Source of the DNA: Typhlomys cinereus
Taxonomy: Eukaryota > Chordata > Mammalia > Rodentia > Platacanthomyidae
Assembly: GCA_023101885.1 (NCBI GenBank)
Contig: JALPQD010000302.1
Location: 2,821,342 to 2,885,341, forward strand
Reading direction: 5' to 3'
DNA length: 64,000 bases
In this document: positions 1 through 12,995 of the stretch, in pieces
Layout: every line of letters starts with the position of its first letter
How positions within the stretch are numbered: the stretch's first letter is position 1
Notes under the pieces: model-generated
Seen by the model: the letters and a program-made list of their open reading frames with translations, nothing else
Database searches by the model: none
Told to the model about the DNA's origin: nothing
Program-made: the position numbers and the translations under genes

Positions 1-726
1 TGTAGATTGATTATCCCATATCAGTGCACATGCTACATATATAACTGTGAGTCCTCTTCACTTACTTCACTATTTTGGAAGGGAAAGACATGCATGAACA
101 TGTTTCATGGAAACGTCGTAAACCAAGTGTGATTTCCTCCTGAACACAAAGAATTACAATACAGAAACTTCTGTACGATACTTCTCCTACAGTGCACTTG
201 CCACATTTAACTCAGAGTACTCCTCACTAGGTTCACTATTCTGTTAACTCAGAGTACTCCTCACAAGGTTCACTATTCTGTAAAATCATGGCCTGTGTGA
301 ACATGTGCCCTCAAATGTCACAAAACAAGTATGATTTTCGCCTGAACACAAATGTTACAGTAAACGAAATTCTCTAGGATCCTTATCACTAAGAATGTGC
401 AATTCCAACATTTACTCTGAATCCTCCACACGTGGTTCACTCTTTAGGATAATCACGGCCTGCGTGAACATGTTATATGCGAATGTCGCAAAACAAGTAT
501 GATCTTCTCCTGAACCTTACAAAGTGTAACACTACAGAACCTTCTGTAGGATACTTATCCCTAAGAAGTGCACCTCCACCATTTGACTCGCAGTCCTCCT
601 CACTTGGTTCACTCTTTTAGAAAATCAAGGCCTGCGTGAACATATTCCCTGAAAACGTCACAAAACCAGTGTGAATTTCTCTTGAACATAAAAACTTACA
701 ACGTAGGAACATCTACAGGATTCTTA

Positions 727-1920
727 TCACTGAGAAGAGAAAGTGAAACATGTGAATTTGACGCGATCTCTCGTGGTCACTATTTTCAAGCTCATTACAA
801 GCCTGAATATCGTTGGTACAATCAGCACAAAACAAATGTTGTTTTCTCCAGAATACAAAGTTTTACAGTCTAGAACCCTGTGGAGGATACTTATCCCAAA
901 TGAGTGCACATGCTACACATATAACTGTGAGTCCTCTTCACTTGGTTCACTATTTTGGAAAGGAACATCGTTGGTAGAATCAGCACAAAACAAATGTTGT
1001 TTTCTCCAGAATACAAAGTTTTACAGTCTAGCACCCTGTGTAGGATACTTATCCCAAATAAGTGGACATGCTACATATGTAACTGTGAGTCCTCTTCACT
1101 TGGTTCACTATTTGGAAAGGAACATCGTTGGTAGAATCAGCACAAAACAAATGTTGTTTTCTCCAGAATACAAAGTTTTACAGTCTAGAACCCTGTGTAG
1201 ATTGATTATCCCATATAAGTGCACATGCTACATATATAACTGTGAGTCCTCTTCACTTACTTCACTATTTTGGAAGGGAAAGACATGCATGAACATGTTT
1301 CATGGAAACGTCGTAAACCAAGTGTGATTTCCTCCTGAACACAAAGAATTACAATACAGAAACTTCTGTACGATACTTCTCCTACAGTGCACTTGCCACA
1401 TTTAACTCAGAGTACTCCTCACTAGGTTCACTATTCTGTTAACTCAGAGTACTCCTCACTAGGTTCACTATTCTGTAAAATCATGGCCTGTGTGAACATG
1501 TGCCCTCAAATGTCACAAAACAAGTATGATTTTCGCCTGAACACAAAGGTTACAGTAAACGAAATTCTCTAGGATCCTTATCACTAAGAAGTGCAATTCC
1601 AACATTTACTCTGAATCCTCCACACGTGGTTCACTCTTTAGGATAATCACGGCCTGCGTGAACATGTTATATGCGAATGTCGCAAAACAAGTATGATCTT
1701 CTCCTGAACCTTACAAAGTGTAACACTACAGAATCTTCTGTAGGATACTTATCCCTAAGAAGTGCACCTCCAACATTTGACTCGCAGTCCTCCTCACTTG
1801 GTTCACTCTTTTAGAAAATCAAGGCCTGCGTGAACATATTCCCTGAAAACGTCACAAAACCAGTGTGAATTTCTCCTGAACATAAAAACTTACAACGTAG
1901 GAACATCTACAGGATTCTTA
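727..1920. repeat. Canonical 7-monomer HOR unit
   Basis: This is the reference unit of 1194 bp. Core-to-core monomer lengths are 158 (M1), 157 (M2), 171 (M3), 202 (M4), 167 (M5), 172 (M6) and 167 (M7). M1, M2 and M3 are very similar to each other (CTCCAGAATACAAAGTTTTA core) and look like a recent local triplication. M4-M7 are more diverged. Removing the extra 37 bp from M4 leaves all monomers at 157-172 bp, which is nucleosome scale. Confidence 0.9.
1402..1475. repeat. 37-bp minisatellite inside M4 (two copies)
   Basis: The segment starting TTAACTCAGAGTACTCCTCA occurs at 1402 and again at 1439, exactly 37 bp apart, both ending in ATTCTG. This internal duplication is what makes M4 about 37 bp longer than its sister monomers. 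It is present in almost all units but varies from one to three copies near 55.1, 60.5 and 61.6 kb. Confidence 0.92.
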
Positions 1921-4900
1921 TCACTGAGAAGAGAAAGTGAAACATGTGAATTTGACGCGATCTCTCGTGGTCACTATTTTCAAGCTCATTACAAGCCTGA
2001 ATATCGTTGGTACAATCAGCACAAAACAAATGTTGTTTTCTCCAGAATACAAAGTTTTACAGTCTAGAACCCTGTGGAGGATACTTATCCCAAATGAGTG
2101 CACATGCTACAAATATAACTGTGAGTCCTCTTCACTTGGTTCACTATTTTGGAAAGGAACATCGTTGGTAGAATCAGCACAAAACAAATGTTGTTTTCTC
2201 CAGAATACAAAGTTTTACAGTCTAGCACCCTGTGTAGGATACTTATCCCAAATAAGTGGACATGCTACATATGTAACTGTGAGTCCTCTTCACTTGGTTC
2301 ACTATTTGGAAAGGAACATCGTTGGTAGAATCAGCACAAAACAAATGTTGTTTTCTCCAGAATACAAAGTTTTACAGTCTAGAACCCTGTGTAGATTGAT
2401 TATCCCATATCAGTGCACATGCTACATATATAACTGTGAGTCCTCTTCACTTACTTCACTATTTTGGAAGGGAAAGACATGCATGAACATGTTTCATGGA
2501 AACGTCGTAAACCAAGTGTGATTTCCTCCTGAACACAAAGAATTACAATACAGAAACTTCTGTACGATACTTCTCCTACAGTGCACTTGCCACATTTAAC
2601 TCAGAGTACTCCTCACTAGGTTCACTATTCTGTTAACTCAGAGTACTCCTCACAAGGTTCACTATTCTGTAAAATCATGGCCTGTGTGAACATGTGCCCT
2701 CATATGTCACAAAACAAGTATGATTTTCGCCTGAACACAAAGGTTACAGTAAACGAAATTCTCTAGGATCCTTATCACTAAGAAGTGCAATTCCAACATT
2801 TACTCTGAATCCTCCACACGTGGTTCACTCTTTAGGATAATCACGGCCTGCGTGAACATGTTATATGCGAATGTCGCAAAACAAGTATGATCTTCTCCTG
2901 AACCTTACAAAGTGTAACACTACAGAATCTTCTGTAGGATACTTATCCCTAAGAAGTGCACCTCCAACATTTGACTCGCAGTCCTCCTCACTTGGTTCAC
3001 TCTTTTAGAAAATCAAGGCCTGCGTGAACATATTCCCTGAAAACGTCACAAAACCAGTGTGAATTTCTCCTGAACATAAAAACTTACAACGTAGGAACAT
3101 CTACAGGATTCTTATCACTGAGAAGAGAAAGTGAAACATGTGAATTTGACGCGATCTCTCGTGGTCACTATTTTCAAGCTCATTACAAGCCTGAATATCG
3201 TTGGTACAATCAGCACAAAACAAATGTTGTTTTCTCCAGAATACAAAGTTTTACAGTCTAGAACCCTGTGGAGGATACTTATCCCAAATGAGTGCACATG
3301 CTACACATATAACTGTGAGTCCTCTTCACTTGGTTCACTATTTTGGAAAGGAACATCGTTGGTAGAATCAGCACAAAACAAATGTTGTTTTCTCCAGAAT
3401 ACAAAGTTTTACAGTCTAGCACCCTGTGTAGGATACTTATCCCAAATAAGTGGACATGCTACATATGTAACTGTGAGTCCTCTTCACTTGGTTCACTATT
3501 TGGAAAGGAACATCGTTGGTAGAATCAGCACAAAACAAATGTTGTTTTCTCCAGAATACAAAGTTTTACAGTCTAGAACCCTGTGTAGATTGATTATCCC
3601 ATATAAGTGCACATGCTACATATATAACTGTGAGTCCTCTTCACTTACTTCACTATTTTGGAAGGGAAAGACATGCATGAACATGTTTCATGGAAACGTC
3701 GTAAACCAAGTGTGATTTCCTCCTGAACACAAAGAATTACAATACAGAAACTTCTGTACGATACTTCTCCTACAGTGCACTTGCCACATTTAACTCAGAG
3801 TACTCCTCACTAGGTTCACTATTCTGTTAACTCAGAGTACTCCTCACAAGGTTCACTATTCTGTAAAATCATGGCCTGTGTGAACATGTGCCCTCAAATG
3901 TCACAAAACAAGTATGATTTTCGCCTGAACACAAAGGTTACAGTAAACGAAATTCTCTAGGATCCTTATCACTAAGATGTGCATTTCCAACATTTACTCT
4001 GAATCCTCCACACGTGCTTCACTCTTTAGGATAATCACGGCCTACGTGAACATGTTATATGCGAATGTCGCAAAACAAGTGTGATCTTCTCCTGAACCTT
4101 ACAAATTGTAACACTACAGAATCTTCTGTAGGATACTTATCCCTAAGAAGTGCACCTCCAACATTTGACTCGCAGTCCTCCTCACTTGGTTCACTCTTTT
4201 GGAAAATCAAGGCCTGCGTGAACATATTCCCTGAAAACGTCACAAAACCAGTGTGAATTTCTCCTGAACATAAAAACTTACAACGTAGGAACATCTACAG
4301 GATTCTTATCACTGAGAAGAGAAAGTGAAACATGTGAATTTGACGCGATCTCTCGTGGTCACTATTTTCAAGCTCATTACAAGCCTGAATATCGTTGGTA
4401 CAATCAGCACAAAACAAATGTTGTTTTCTCCAGAATACAAAGTTTTACAGTCTAGAACCCTGTGGAGGATACTTATCCCAAATGAGTGCACATGCTACAA
4501 ATATAACTGTGAGTCCTCTTCACTTGGTTCACTATTTTGGAAAGGAACATCGTTGGTAGAATCAGCACAAAACAAATGTTGTTTTCTCCAGAATACAAAG
4601 TTTTACAGTCTAGCACCCTGTGTAGGATACTTTTCCCAAATAAGTGGACATGCTACATATGTAACTGTGAGTCCTCTTCACTCGGTTCACTATTTGGAAA
4701 GGAACATCGTTGGTAGAATCAGCACAAAACAAATGTTGTTTTCTCCAGAATACAAAGTTTTACAGTCTAGAACCCTGTGTAGATTGATTATCCCATATCA
4801 GTGCACATGCTACATATATAACTGTGAGTCCTCTTCACTTACTTCACTATTTTGGAAGGGAAAGACATGCATGAACATGTTTCATGGAAACGTCGTAAAC

Positions 4901-6684
4901 CAAGTGTGATTTCCTCCTGAACACAAAGAATTACAATACAGAAACTTCTGTACGATACTTCTCCTACAGTGCACTTGCCACATTTAACTCAGAGTACTCC
5001 TCACTAGGTTCACTATTCTGTTAACTCAGAGTACTCCTCACTAGGTTCACTATTCTGTAAAATCATGGCCTGTGTGAACATGTGCCCTCAAATGTCACAA
5101 AACAAGTATGATTTTGCCTGAACACAAATGTTACAGTATACGAAATTCTCTAGGATCCTTATCACTAAGATGTGCATTTCCAACATTTACTCTGAATCCT
5201 CCACACGTCGTTCACTCTTTAGGATAATCACGGCCTGCGTGAACATGTTATATGCGAATGTAGCAAAACAAGTATGATCTTCTCCTGAACCTTACAAAGT
5301 GTAACACTACAGAATCTTCTGTAGGATACTTATCCCTAAGAAGTGCACCTCCAACATTTGACTCGCAGTTCTCCTCTCTTGGTTCACTCTTTTGGAAAAT
5401 CAAGGCCTGCGTGAACATATTCCCTGAAAACGTCACAAAACCAGTGTGAATTTCTCCTGAACATAAAAACTTACAACGTAGGAACATCTACAGGATTCTT
5501 ATCACTGAGAAGAGAAAGTGAAACATGTGAATTTGACGCGATCTCTCGTGGTCACTATTTTCAAGCTCATTACAAGCCTGAATATCGTTGGTACAATCAG
5601 CACAAAACAAATGTTGTTTTCTCCAGAATACAAAGTTTTACAGTCTAGAACCCTGTGGAGGATACTTATCCCAAATGAGTGCACATGCTACACATATAAC
5701 TGTGAGTCCTCTTCACTTGGTTCACTATTTTGGAAAGGAACATCGTTGGTAGAATCAGCACAAAACAAAAGTTGTTTTCTCCAGAATACAAAGTGTTACA
5801 GTCTAGCACCCTGTGTAGGATACTTATCCCAAATAAGTGGACATGCTACATATGTAACTGTGAGTCCTCTTCACTTGGTTCACTATTTGGAAAGGAACAT
5901 CGTTGGTAGAATCAGCACAAAACAAATGTTTTCTCCAGAATACAAAGTTTTACAGTCTAGAACCCTGTGTAGATTGATTATCCCATATAAGTGCACATGC
6001 TACATATATAACTGTGAGTCCTCTTCACTTACTTCACTATTTTGGAAGGGAAAGACATGCATGAACATGTTTCATGGAAACGTCGTAAACCAAGTCTGAT
6101 TTCCTCCTGAACACATAGAATTACAATTACTGTACGATACTTCTCCTACAGTGCACTTGCCACATTTAACTCAGAGTACTCCTCACTAGGTTCACTATTC
6201 TGTTAACTCAGAGTACTCCTCACTAGGTTCACTATTCTGTAAAATCATGGCCTGTGTGAACATGTGCCCTCAAGTGTCACAAAACAAGTATGATTTTCGC
6301 CTGAACACAAATGTTACAGTATACGAAATTCTCTAGGATCCTTATCACTAAGAAGTGCAATTCCAACATTTACTCTGAATCCTCCACACGTGGTTCACTC
6401 TTTAGGATAATCACGTCCTGCGTGAACATGTTATATGTGAATGTCGCAAAACAAGTATGATCTTCTCCTGAACCTTACAAAGTGTAACACTATAGAATCT
6501 TCTGTAGGACACTTATCCCGAAGAAGTGCACCTCCAACATTTGACTCGCAGACCTCCTCACTTGGTTCACTCTTTTGGAAAATCAAGGCCTGCGTGAACA
6601 TATTCCCTGAAAACGTCACAAAACCAGTGTGAATTTCTCCTGAACATAAAAACTTACAACGTAGGAACATCTACAGGATTCTTA

Positions 6685-7563
6685 TCACTGAGAAGAGAAA
6701 GTGAAACATGTGAATTTGACGCGATCTCTCGTGGTCACTATTTTCAAGCTCATTACAAGCCTGAATATCGTTGGTAGAATCAGCACAAAACAAATGTTGT
6801 TTTCTCCAGAATACAAAGTTTTACAGTCTAGAACCCTGTGTAGATTGATTATCCCATATAAGTGCACATGCTACATATATAACTGTGAGTCCTCTTCACT
6901 TACTTCACGATTTTGGTAGGGAAAGACATGCATGAACATGTTTCATGGAAACGTCGTAAACCAAGTGTGATTTCCTCCTGAACACAAAGAATGACAATAT
7001 AGAAACTTCTGTACGATACTTCTCCTACAGTGCACTTGCCACATTTAACTCAGAGTACTCCTCACTAGGTTCACTATTCTATTAAGTCAGAGTACTCCTA
7101 ACTAGGGTCACTATTCTGTAAAATCATGGCCTGTGTGAACATGTCCCCTCAAATGTCACAAAACAAGTATGATTTTCGCCTGAACACAAATGTTACAGTA
7201 AACGAAATTCTCTAGGATCCTTATCACTAAGAAGTGCAATTCCAACATTTACTCTGAATCCTCCACACGTGGTTCACTCTTTAGGATAATCACGGCCTGC
7301 GTGAACATGTTATATGCGAATGTCGCAAAACAAATATGATCTTCTCCTGAACCTTACAAAGTGTAACACTACAGAATCTTCTGTAGGATACTTATCCCTA
7401 AGAAGTGCACCTCCAACATGTGACTCGCAGTCCTCCTCACTTGGTTCACTCTTTTGGAAAATCAAGGCCTGCGTGAACATATTCCCTGAAAACGTCACAA
7501 AACCAATGTGAATTTCTCCTGAACATAAAAACTTACAACGTAGGAACATCTACAGGATTCTTA
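6685..7563. repeat. Contracted 5-monomer HOR unit
   Basis: This unit is 879 bp, 315 bp (158+157) shorter than the canonical one. The three M1-M3 monomers are replaced by a single hybrid that begins like M1 and ends like M3, with the join inside the shared GTTGGTA(C/G)AATCAGC stretch near 6770. This is the expected product of unequal exchange between monomers. It also carries private changes, for example near 6915 and at 7081-7110. Confidence 0.9.
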
Positions 7564-9070
7564 TCACTGAGAAGAGAAAGTGAAACATGTGAATTTGACG
7601 CGATCTCTCGTGGTCACTATTTTCAAGCTCATTACAAGCCTGAATATCGTTGGTACAATCAGCACAAAACAAATGCTGTTTTCTCCAGAATACAAATTTT
7701 TACAGTCTAGAACCCTGTGGAGGATACTTATCCCAAATGAGTGCACATGCTACAAATATAACTGTGAGTCCTCTTCACTTGGTTCACTATTTTGGAAAGG
7801 AACATTGTTGGTAGAATCAGCACAAAACAAAAGTTGTTTTCTCCAGAATACAAAGTGTTACAGTCTAGCACCCTGTGTAGGATACTTATCCCAAATAAGT
7901 GGACATGCTACATATGTAACTGTGAGTCCTCTTCACTTGGTTCACTATTTGGAAAGGAACATCGTTGGTAGAATCAGCACAAAACAAATGTTGTTTTCTC
8001 CAGAATACAAAGTTTTACAGTCTAGCACCCTGTGTAGGATACTTATCCCAAATAAGTGGACATGCTACATATGTAACTGTGAGTCCTCTTCACTTGGTTC
8101 ACTATTTGGAAAGGAATATCTTTGGTAGAATCAGCACAAAACAAATGTTGTTTTCTCCAGAATACAAAGTTTTACAGTCTAGCACCCTGTGTAGGATACT
8201 TATCCCAAAGAAGTGGACATGCTACATATGTAACTGTGAGTCCTCTTCACTTGGTTCACTATTTGGAAAGGAACATCGTTGGTAGAATCAGCACAAAACA
8301 AATGTTGTTTTCTCCAGAATACAAAGTTTTACAGTCTAGAACCCTGTGTAGATTGATTATCCCATATCAGTGCATATGCTACATATATAACTGTGAGTCC
8401 TCTTCACTTACTTCACTATTTTGGAAGGGAAAGACATGCATGAACATGTTTCATGGAAACGTCGTAAACCAAGTGTGATTTCCTCCTGAACACAAAGAAT
8501 TACAATACAGAAACTTCTGTACGATACTTCTCCTACAGTGCACTTGCCACATTTAACTCAGAGTACTCCTCACTAGGTTCACTATTCTGTTAACTCAGAG
8601 TACTCCTCACTAGGTTCACTATTCTGTAAAATCATGGCCTGTGTGATCATGTGCCCTCAAATGTCACAAAACAAGTATGATTTTCGCCTGAACACAAATG
8701 TTACAGTATACGAAATTCTCTAGGATCCTTATCACTAAGATGTGCATTTCCAACATTTACTCTGTTCCTCCACACGTGGTTCACTCTTTAGGATAATCAC
8801 GGCCTGCGTGAACATGTTATATGCGAATGTCGCAAAACAAGTATGATCTTCTCCTGAACCTTACAAAATGTAACACTACAGAATCTTCTGTAGGATACTT
8901 ATCCCGAAGAAGTGCACCTCCAACATTTGACTCGCAGTCCTCCTCACTTGGTTCACTCTTTTGGAAAATCAAGGCCTGCCTGAACATATTCCCTGAAAAC
9001 GTCACAAAACCAGTGTGAATTTCTCCTGAACATAAAAACTTACAACGTAGGAACATCTACAGGATTCTTA
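7564..9070. repeat. Expanded 9-monomer HOR unit
   Basis: This unit is 1507 bp, 313 bp longer than canonical. It has two additional M2-type monomers (M2 cores near 7835, 7995 and 8155) before M3. Private variants include AAATGCTG near 7673, GGAATATCTTTGG near 8113, GCATATGC near 8372 and a TCTGTTCC deletion near 8763. All of these recur at 26.4-27.9 kb. Confidence 0.9.
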
Positions 9071-10421
9071 TCACTGAGAAGAGAAAGTGAAACATGTGAA
9101 TTTGACGCGATCTCTCGTGGTCACTATTTTCAAGCTCATTACAAGCCTGAATATCGTTGGTACAATCAGCACAAAACAAATGCTGTTTTCTCCAGAATAC
9201 AAATTTTTACAGTCTAGAACCCTGTGGAGGATACTTATCCCAAATGAGTGCACATGCTACAAATATAACTGTGAGTCCTCTTCACTTGGTTCACTATTTT
9301 GGAAAGGAACATTGTTGGTAGAATCAGCACAAAAGAAAAGTTGTTTTCTCCAGAATACAAAGTGTTACAGTCTAGCACCCTGTGTAGGATACTTATCCCA
9401 AATAAGTGGACATGCTACATATGTAACTGTGAGTCCTCTTCACTTGGTTCACTATTTGGAAAGGAACATCGTTGGTAGAATCAGCACAAAACAAATGTTG
9501 TTTTCTCCAGAATACAAAGTTTTACAGTCTAGCACCCTGTGTACGATACTTATCCCAAATAAGTGGACATGCTACATATGTAACTGTGAGTCCTCTTCAC
9601 TTGGTTCACTATTTGGAAAGGAACATCGTTGGTAGAATCAGCACAAAACAAATGTTGTTTTCTCCAGAATACAAAGTTTTACAGTCTAGAACCCTGTGTA
9701 GATTGATTATCCCATATCAGTGCACATGCTACATATATAACTGTGAGTCCTCTTCACTTACTTCACTATTTTGGAAGGGAAAGACATGCATGAACATGTT
9801 TCATGGAAACGTCGTAAACCAAGTGTGATTTCCTCCTGAACACAAAGAATTACAATACAGAAACTTCTGTACGATACTTCTCCTACAGTGCACTTGCCAC
9901 ATTTAACTCAGAGTACTCCTCACTAGGTTCACTATTCTGTTAACTCAGAGTACTCCTCACTAGGTTCACTATTCTGTAAAATCATGGCCTGTGTGAACAT
10001 GTGCCCTCAAATGTCACAAAACAAGTATGATTTTCGCCTGAACGCAAATGTTACAGTATACGAAATTCTCTAGGATCCTTATCACTAAGATGTGCATTTC
10101 CAACATTTACTCTGAATCCTCCATACGTGGTTCACTCTTTAGGATAATCACGGCCTGCGTGAACATGTTATATGCGAATGTCGCAAAACAAGTATGATCT
10201 TCTCCTGAACCTTACAAAGTGTAACACTACAGAATCTTCTGTAGGATACTTATCCCTAAGAAGTGCACCTCCAACATTTGACTCGCAGTCCTCCTCACTT
10301 GGTTCACTCTTTTGGAAAATCAAGGCCTGCGTGAACATATTCCCTGAAAACGTCACAAAACCAGTGTGAATTTCTCCTGAACATAAAAACTTACAACGTA
10401 GGAACATCTACAGGATTCTTA
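9071..10421. repeat. Expanded 8-monomer HOR unit
   Basis: This unit is 1351 bp, one M2-type monomer (157 bp) longer than canonical. Private markers are CACAAAAGAAAAG near 9330, GTGTACGATAC near 9540 and CCATACG near 10122. The same markers appear at 28.15, 28.36 and 28.95 kb, linking this unit to the second copy of the locus. The next unit begins at 10422 and is split by the L1 insertion. Confidence 0.9.
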
Positions 10422-10468
10422 TCACTGAGAAGAGAAAGTGAAACATGTGAATTTGATGTGATCTCTCG

Positions 10469-10481
10469 TGGTCACTATTTT
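10469..10481. repeat. L1 target-site duplication, left copy
   Basis: TGGTCACTATTTT here is repeated exactly at 17039-17051. Removing one copy plus the L1 restores a continuous satellite unit of 1210 bp (1194 plus a separate 16-bp duplication). Just upstream, the usual GACGCG reads GATGTG, so two CpGs have become TG. The inferred first-strand nick is TTTT/CA, a variant of the canonical L1 TTTT/AA site. Confidence 0.93.
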
Positions 10482-10540
10482 CTTTTATTTTTTATTTTTT
10501 TTTATTAAAAATTTAATTATACATTTTAAAAATTTTTTAC
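10482..10540 (-). other. L1 3' A-rich tail with AATAAA motifs
   Basis: The plus strand is T-rich here. On the element strand it reads as A-rich sequence with several AATAAA-like polyadenylation motifs (TTTATT on plus). It abuts the left target-site duplication directly, as expected for the primed end of an L1 insertion. Confidence 0.8.
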
Positions 10541-11470
10541 CAGTTCCCTGCCTCCCCCCTCTTCCCCCTCCCCTTCCCCCAGTGCCTCCCCCCCAATTCC
10601 CAGAGAGTCCTTTATTGTGTGTGCCTAACTCTCCACTGTGTCCTCCTCTCCGATGACATATAAGGACCCAGTGGCATTTCCATAAGCCCTTTCTCTTGTT
10701 CCCCTTAAGCATAAGATCACTACTATGGCTGTCAATCCCTTGCCTCCAGGGGTCTCGGTGCCCTTATCAGATGCTAGACTTTATGAGGGCAACAGTGCGC
10801 TGGACATTGCGCAGGGCATGCAAAGTTCCATTATGATTGCTTTGGCCCCAACTATTGTTGAGAATCTTGCAAATCGTTGCTCCTCCCATCCTTTTGCTCT
10901 TACAATCTTACCGCCCCCTCTTCCGCAAATGTCCCTGAGCTCCAGGATGGGGAGAGATTAGGCTGTCCTAGTTCTATGTGATTGATATAGAGTCTCTGAA
11001 TTTCTGGATTGTGGTTTGTTGATTTTCTTTTGCAGTTTTGCTGCTCCTGCAATTCCCTTCACTCCATTCTGCTGGGCACTGTATGTCACCCCCTGGCCAG
11101 AGACAAAAAGCTGTTAAACTGGAGTCTTGTTGTAATAGCACATTCAAGGGTAGATGTAATAAGAGTAGGAAACCTCAGTGAGGTAGGGGTCCATCACCCA
11201 TTTGCAAAATGATTACTTTTTATCTGCTAGACTATATGCCCTCCCCTTCTGGTGAGATCAGGAAAGAACGTCTGTGAACTTAACCAGGTTTCTCATTACT
11301 TACTTGCAGACCTTCATGGAGGCCTATTTTCTCTGCTGTAACATGGTCTCCTCTCTCTTTGTTTCTGGTGTGGCCCTCCTAACCCATCTCTCTTGTTCAT
11401 AATCCTTGCAATTACTGTGTTACATAGGTTTACTTTTGAGTGTCCCAATGTGGGCTGGGTGAGTTTGGTA
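10541..11470 (-). other. L1 3' UTR with G-rich polypurine tract
   Basis: This is about 930 bp of non-coding sequence after the ORF2 stop. Near its distal end, 10554-10594 on plus, are C-runs of 6, 5, 4, 5 and 7, so the element strand carries closely spaced G-runs. That is the G-rich polypurine tract typical of mammalian L1 3' UTRs and could form a G-quadruplex. I see no gene in the plus-strand frames at 10468-11212. Confidence 0.8.
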
Positions 11471-12901
11471 CTAGGAGCCACCTATTAGGGAGTACATACG
11501 GCGCTTAATTTTCTGGGTTTGGGATACTTCACTTAATATAATTCTTTCTAATGACATCCATTTCCCAGCAAATTCCAGTAATTCATCATTTTTGATGGCT
11601 GAGTAGTACTCCATTGTATAGATGTACCACAGTTTCCTTATCCACTCGTCAACTGTTGGACATTTAGGTTGATTCCATGACTTTGCTATTGTAAACAGTG
11701 CTGCTATGAACATGGTCGAGCTTGTGCTATCGAGGCGAACCTTTGCTGCTTGGGGGGTTATTCCCAAAAGTGGGATAGCAGGGTCATATGGCATTTCAAT
11801 CTTTAATTTCTTTAAGAATCTCCAGACGGCTCGCCAGAGTGGCTGTATGAGCCTGCATTCCCACCAACAATGTAGGAGAGTTCCCCTCTCTCCACATCCT
11901 CTCCAGCATTTGTCGTTGTTTGTATTGTGGATTTTTGCCATCCTGACCGGGGTGAGATGATATCTCAGGGAAGTTTTGATTTGCATTTCCCTGATGGCGA
12001 AGGAAGTGGAGCATTTTTTAAGATAATTGTTAGACATTTTAATTTCATCCCTGGTAAAGTTTCTTTGAAGTTCCAGGGCCCATTTTTTAATTGGGTCAGT
12101 GTTTTCCTTGGAGTTTAATTTTCTAAGTTCTTTGTGCACTCTGGACAGTAGAGCTCTGTCAGATATGTGGTTAGTGAAGATTTTCTCCCATTCTGTGGGT
12201 TGCCTATGAGCTCGTGTTACAATCTCTTTATCTGAGCAGAAGCTCTTTAATTTCACAAGATCCCAACTGTTGAGAGTTGGTAGCAGTGACTGTGCCATTG
12301 GATGTCTGTTTAGGAACTGTTGGCCTAGCCCAACCAGCTCGAGGGAGTTCCCTATCCTTTCAACTATGGTTTTTAAAGTCTCTGGCCTGATATCAAGGTC
12401 CTTGATCCATTTGGAATTAAGTCTTGTACATGGTGACAAGTACGGGTCCAGCTTTAATCTTCTGCATGTGGAGATCCAGTTTTGCCAGCACCATTTGTTG
12501 AAGATGCTGTTCTTTTTCCATTGGATTCTTTGGGCCCCTTTGTCAAAGACCAAATGGCTGTAACTTTGTGGGCTTATATCTGGGTCTTCAATCCTTATCC
12601 ATTGATCTGTGTGTCTATTTTGGAGCCAGTACCAGGCTGTCTTTATAACTATGGATTTGTAGTATAGACTTAGGTTTGTTATGGTAATACCTCCAGCTGT
12701 GTTTTTGTTACTCAGGATTGTTTTTGCTATCCTGGGTCTTTTGTGCCTCCAAATGAACTTTGAGATTGTTTGGTCAACTTCTTTGAAGAATTGCTTTGGG
12801 ATTTTGATTGGTATAGCATTGAATCTGTATATTGCCTTTGGTAGGATGGTCATTTTACAATGTTGATTCTGCCAATCCAGGAACAAGGGAGGTCTTTCCA
12901 C
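11471..12901 (-). CDS. ORF2 segment 3: thumb and Cys-rich C-terminus
   Basis: This 476-residue frame ends at the natural ORF2 stop. It begins in the region after the reverse transcriptase ([11 protein letters not shown] motif) and reaches the Cys-rich motif CWRGCGERG...HCWWEC, which is required for L1 ribonucleoprotein function in studied elements. The conserved [14 protein letters not shown] stretch is near the end. About 95 bp between this segment and the reverse transcriptase segment (12902-12995) is coding in a third frame, bracketed by two one-base losses. Confidence 0.9.
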   Translation of the reverse strand: MERPPLFLDWQNQHCKMTILPKAIYRFNAIPIKIPKQFFKEVDQTISKFIWRHKRPRIAKTILSNKNTAGGITITNLSLYYKSIVIKTAWYWLQNRHTDQWIRIEDPDISPQSYSHLVFDKGAQRIQWKKNSIFNKWCWQNWISTCRRLKLDPYLSPCTRLNSKWIKDLDIRPETLKTIVERIGNSLELVGLGQQFLNRHPMAQSLLPTLNSWDLVKLKSFCSDKEIVTRAHRQPTEWEKIFTNHISDRALLSRVHKELRKLNSKENTDPIKKWALELQRNFTRDEIKMSNNYLKKCSTSFAIREMQIKTSLRYHLTPVRMAKIHNTNNDKCWRGCGERGTLLHCWWECRLIQPLWRAVWRFLKKLKIEMPYDPAIPLLGITPQAAKVRLDSTSSTMFIAALFTIAKSWNQPKCPTVDEWIRKLWYIYTMEYYSAIKNDELLEFAGKWMSLERIILSEVSQTQKIKRRMYSLIGGS

Positions 12902-12995
12902 CTTCTGGTGTCTTCTGCTATTTCTTTCTTTAGGGTTTTAAAGTTTTCATTGTAAAGGTCTTTTACCTCCTTAGTTATGTTTATACCAAGGTATT

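Larger units (their letters stand above)
1..10481. repeat. Satellite array block I (1194-bp, 7-monomer higher-order repeat)
   Basis: This is a tandem array whose units begin at about 727, 1921, 3115, 4309, 5502, 6685, 7564, 9071 and 10422, taking the TCACTGAGAAG anchor as phase. The first four spacings are 1194, 1194, 1194 and 1193. Within a unit, seven related monomers can be aligned on a CTCC(T/A)GAA core, at 845, 1003, 1160, 1331, 1533, 1700 and 1872 in the first full unit. Bases 1-726 are the tail of an earlier unit. No coding gene is supported; open frames here recur only because the repeat recurs. The last three units deviate to 5, 9 and 8 monomers. I do not recognise the satellite family. 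Its organisation fits centromeric or pericentromeric satellite, but that is inference. Confidence 0.95.

Noticed and set aside
743..1327. A recurring 194-residue plus-strand open frame in every unit
   Set aside because: It is carried along by the repeat. Monomers of 158, 157 and 171 bp put the same DNA in different frames, so there is no protein-level repeat, and changes between units show no sign of codon constraint.
1531..1548. Possible CENP-B box in M5 (TTTCGCCTGAAC)
   Set aside because: The first half (TTCG, then A five bases on) fits, but the essential CGGG half is absent.
1..10481. CRISPR-like repeat array
   Set aside because: The repeats are contiguous 157-202 bp monomers in a 1194-bp period with no spacers and no cas-like genes; this is satellite DNA.
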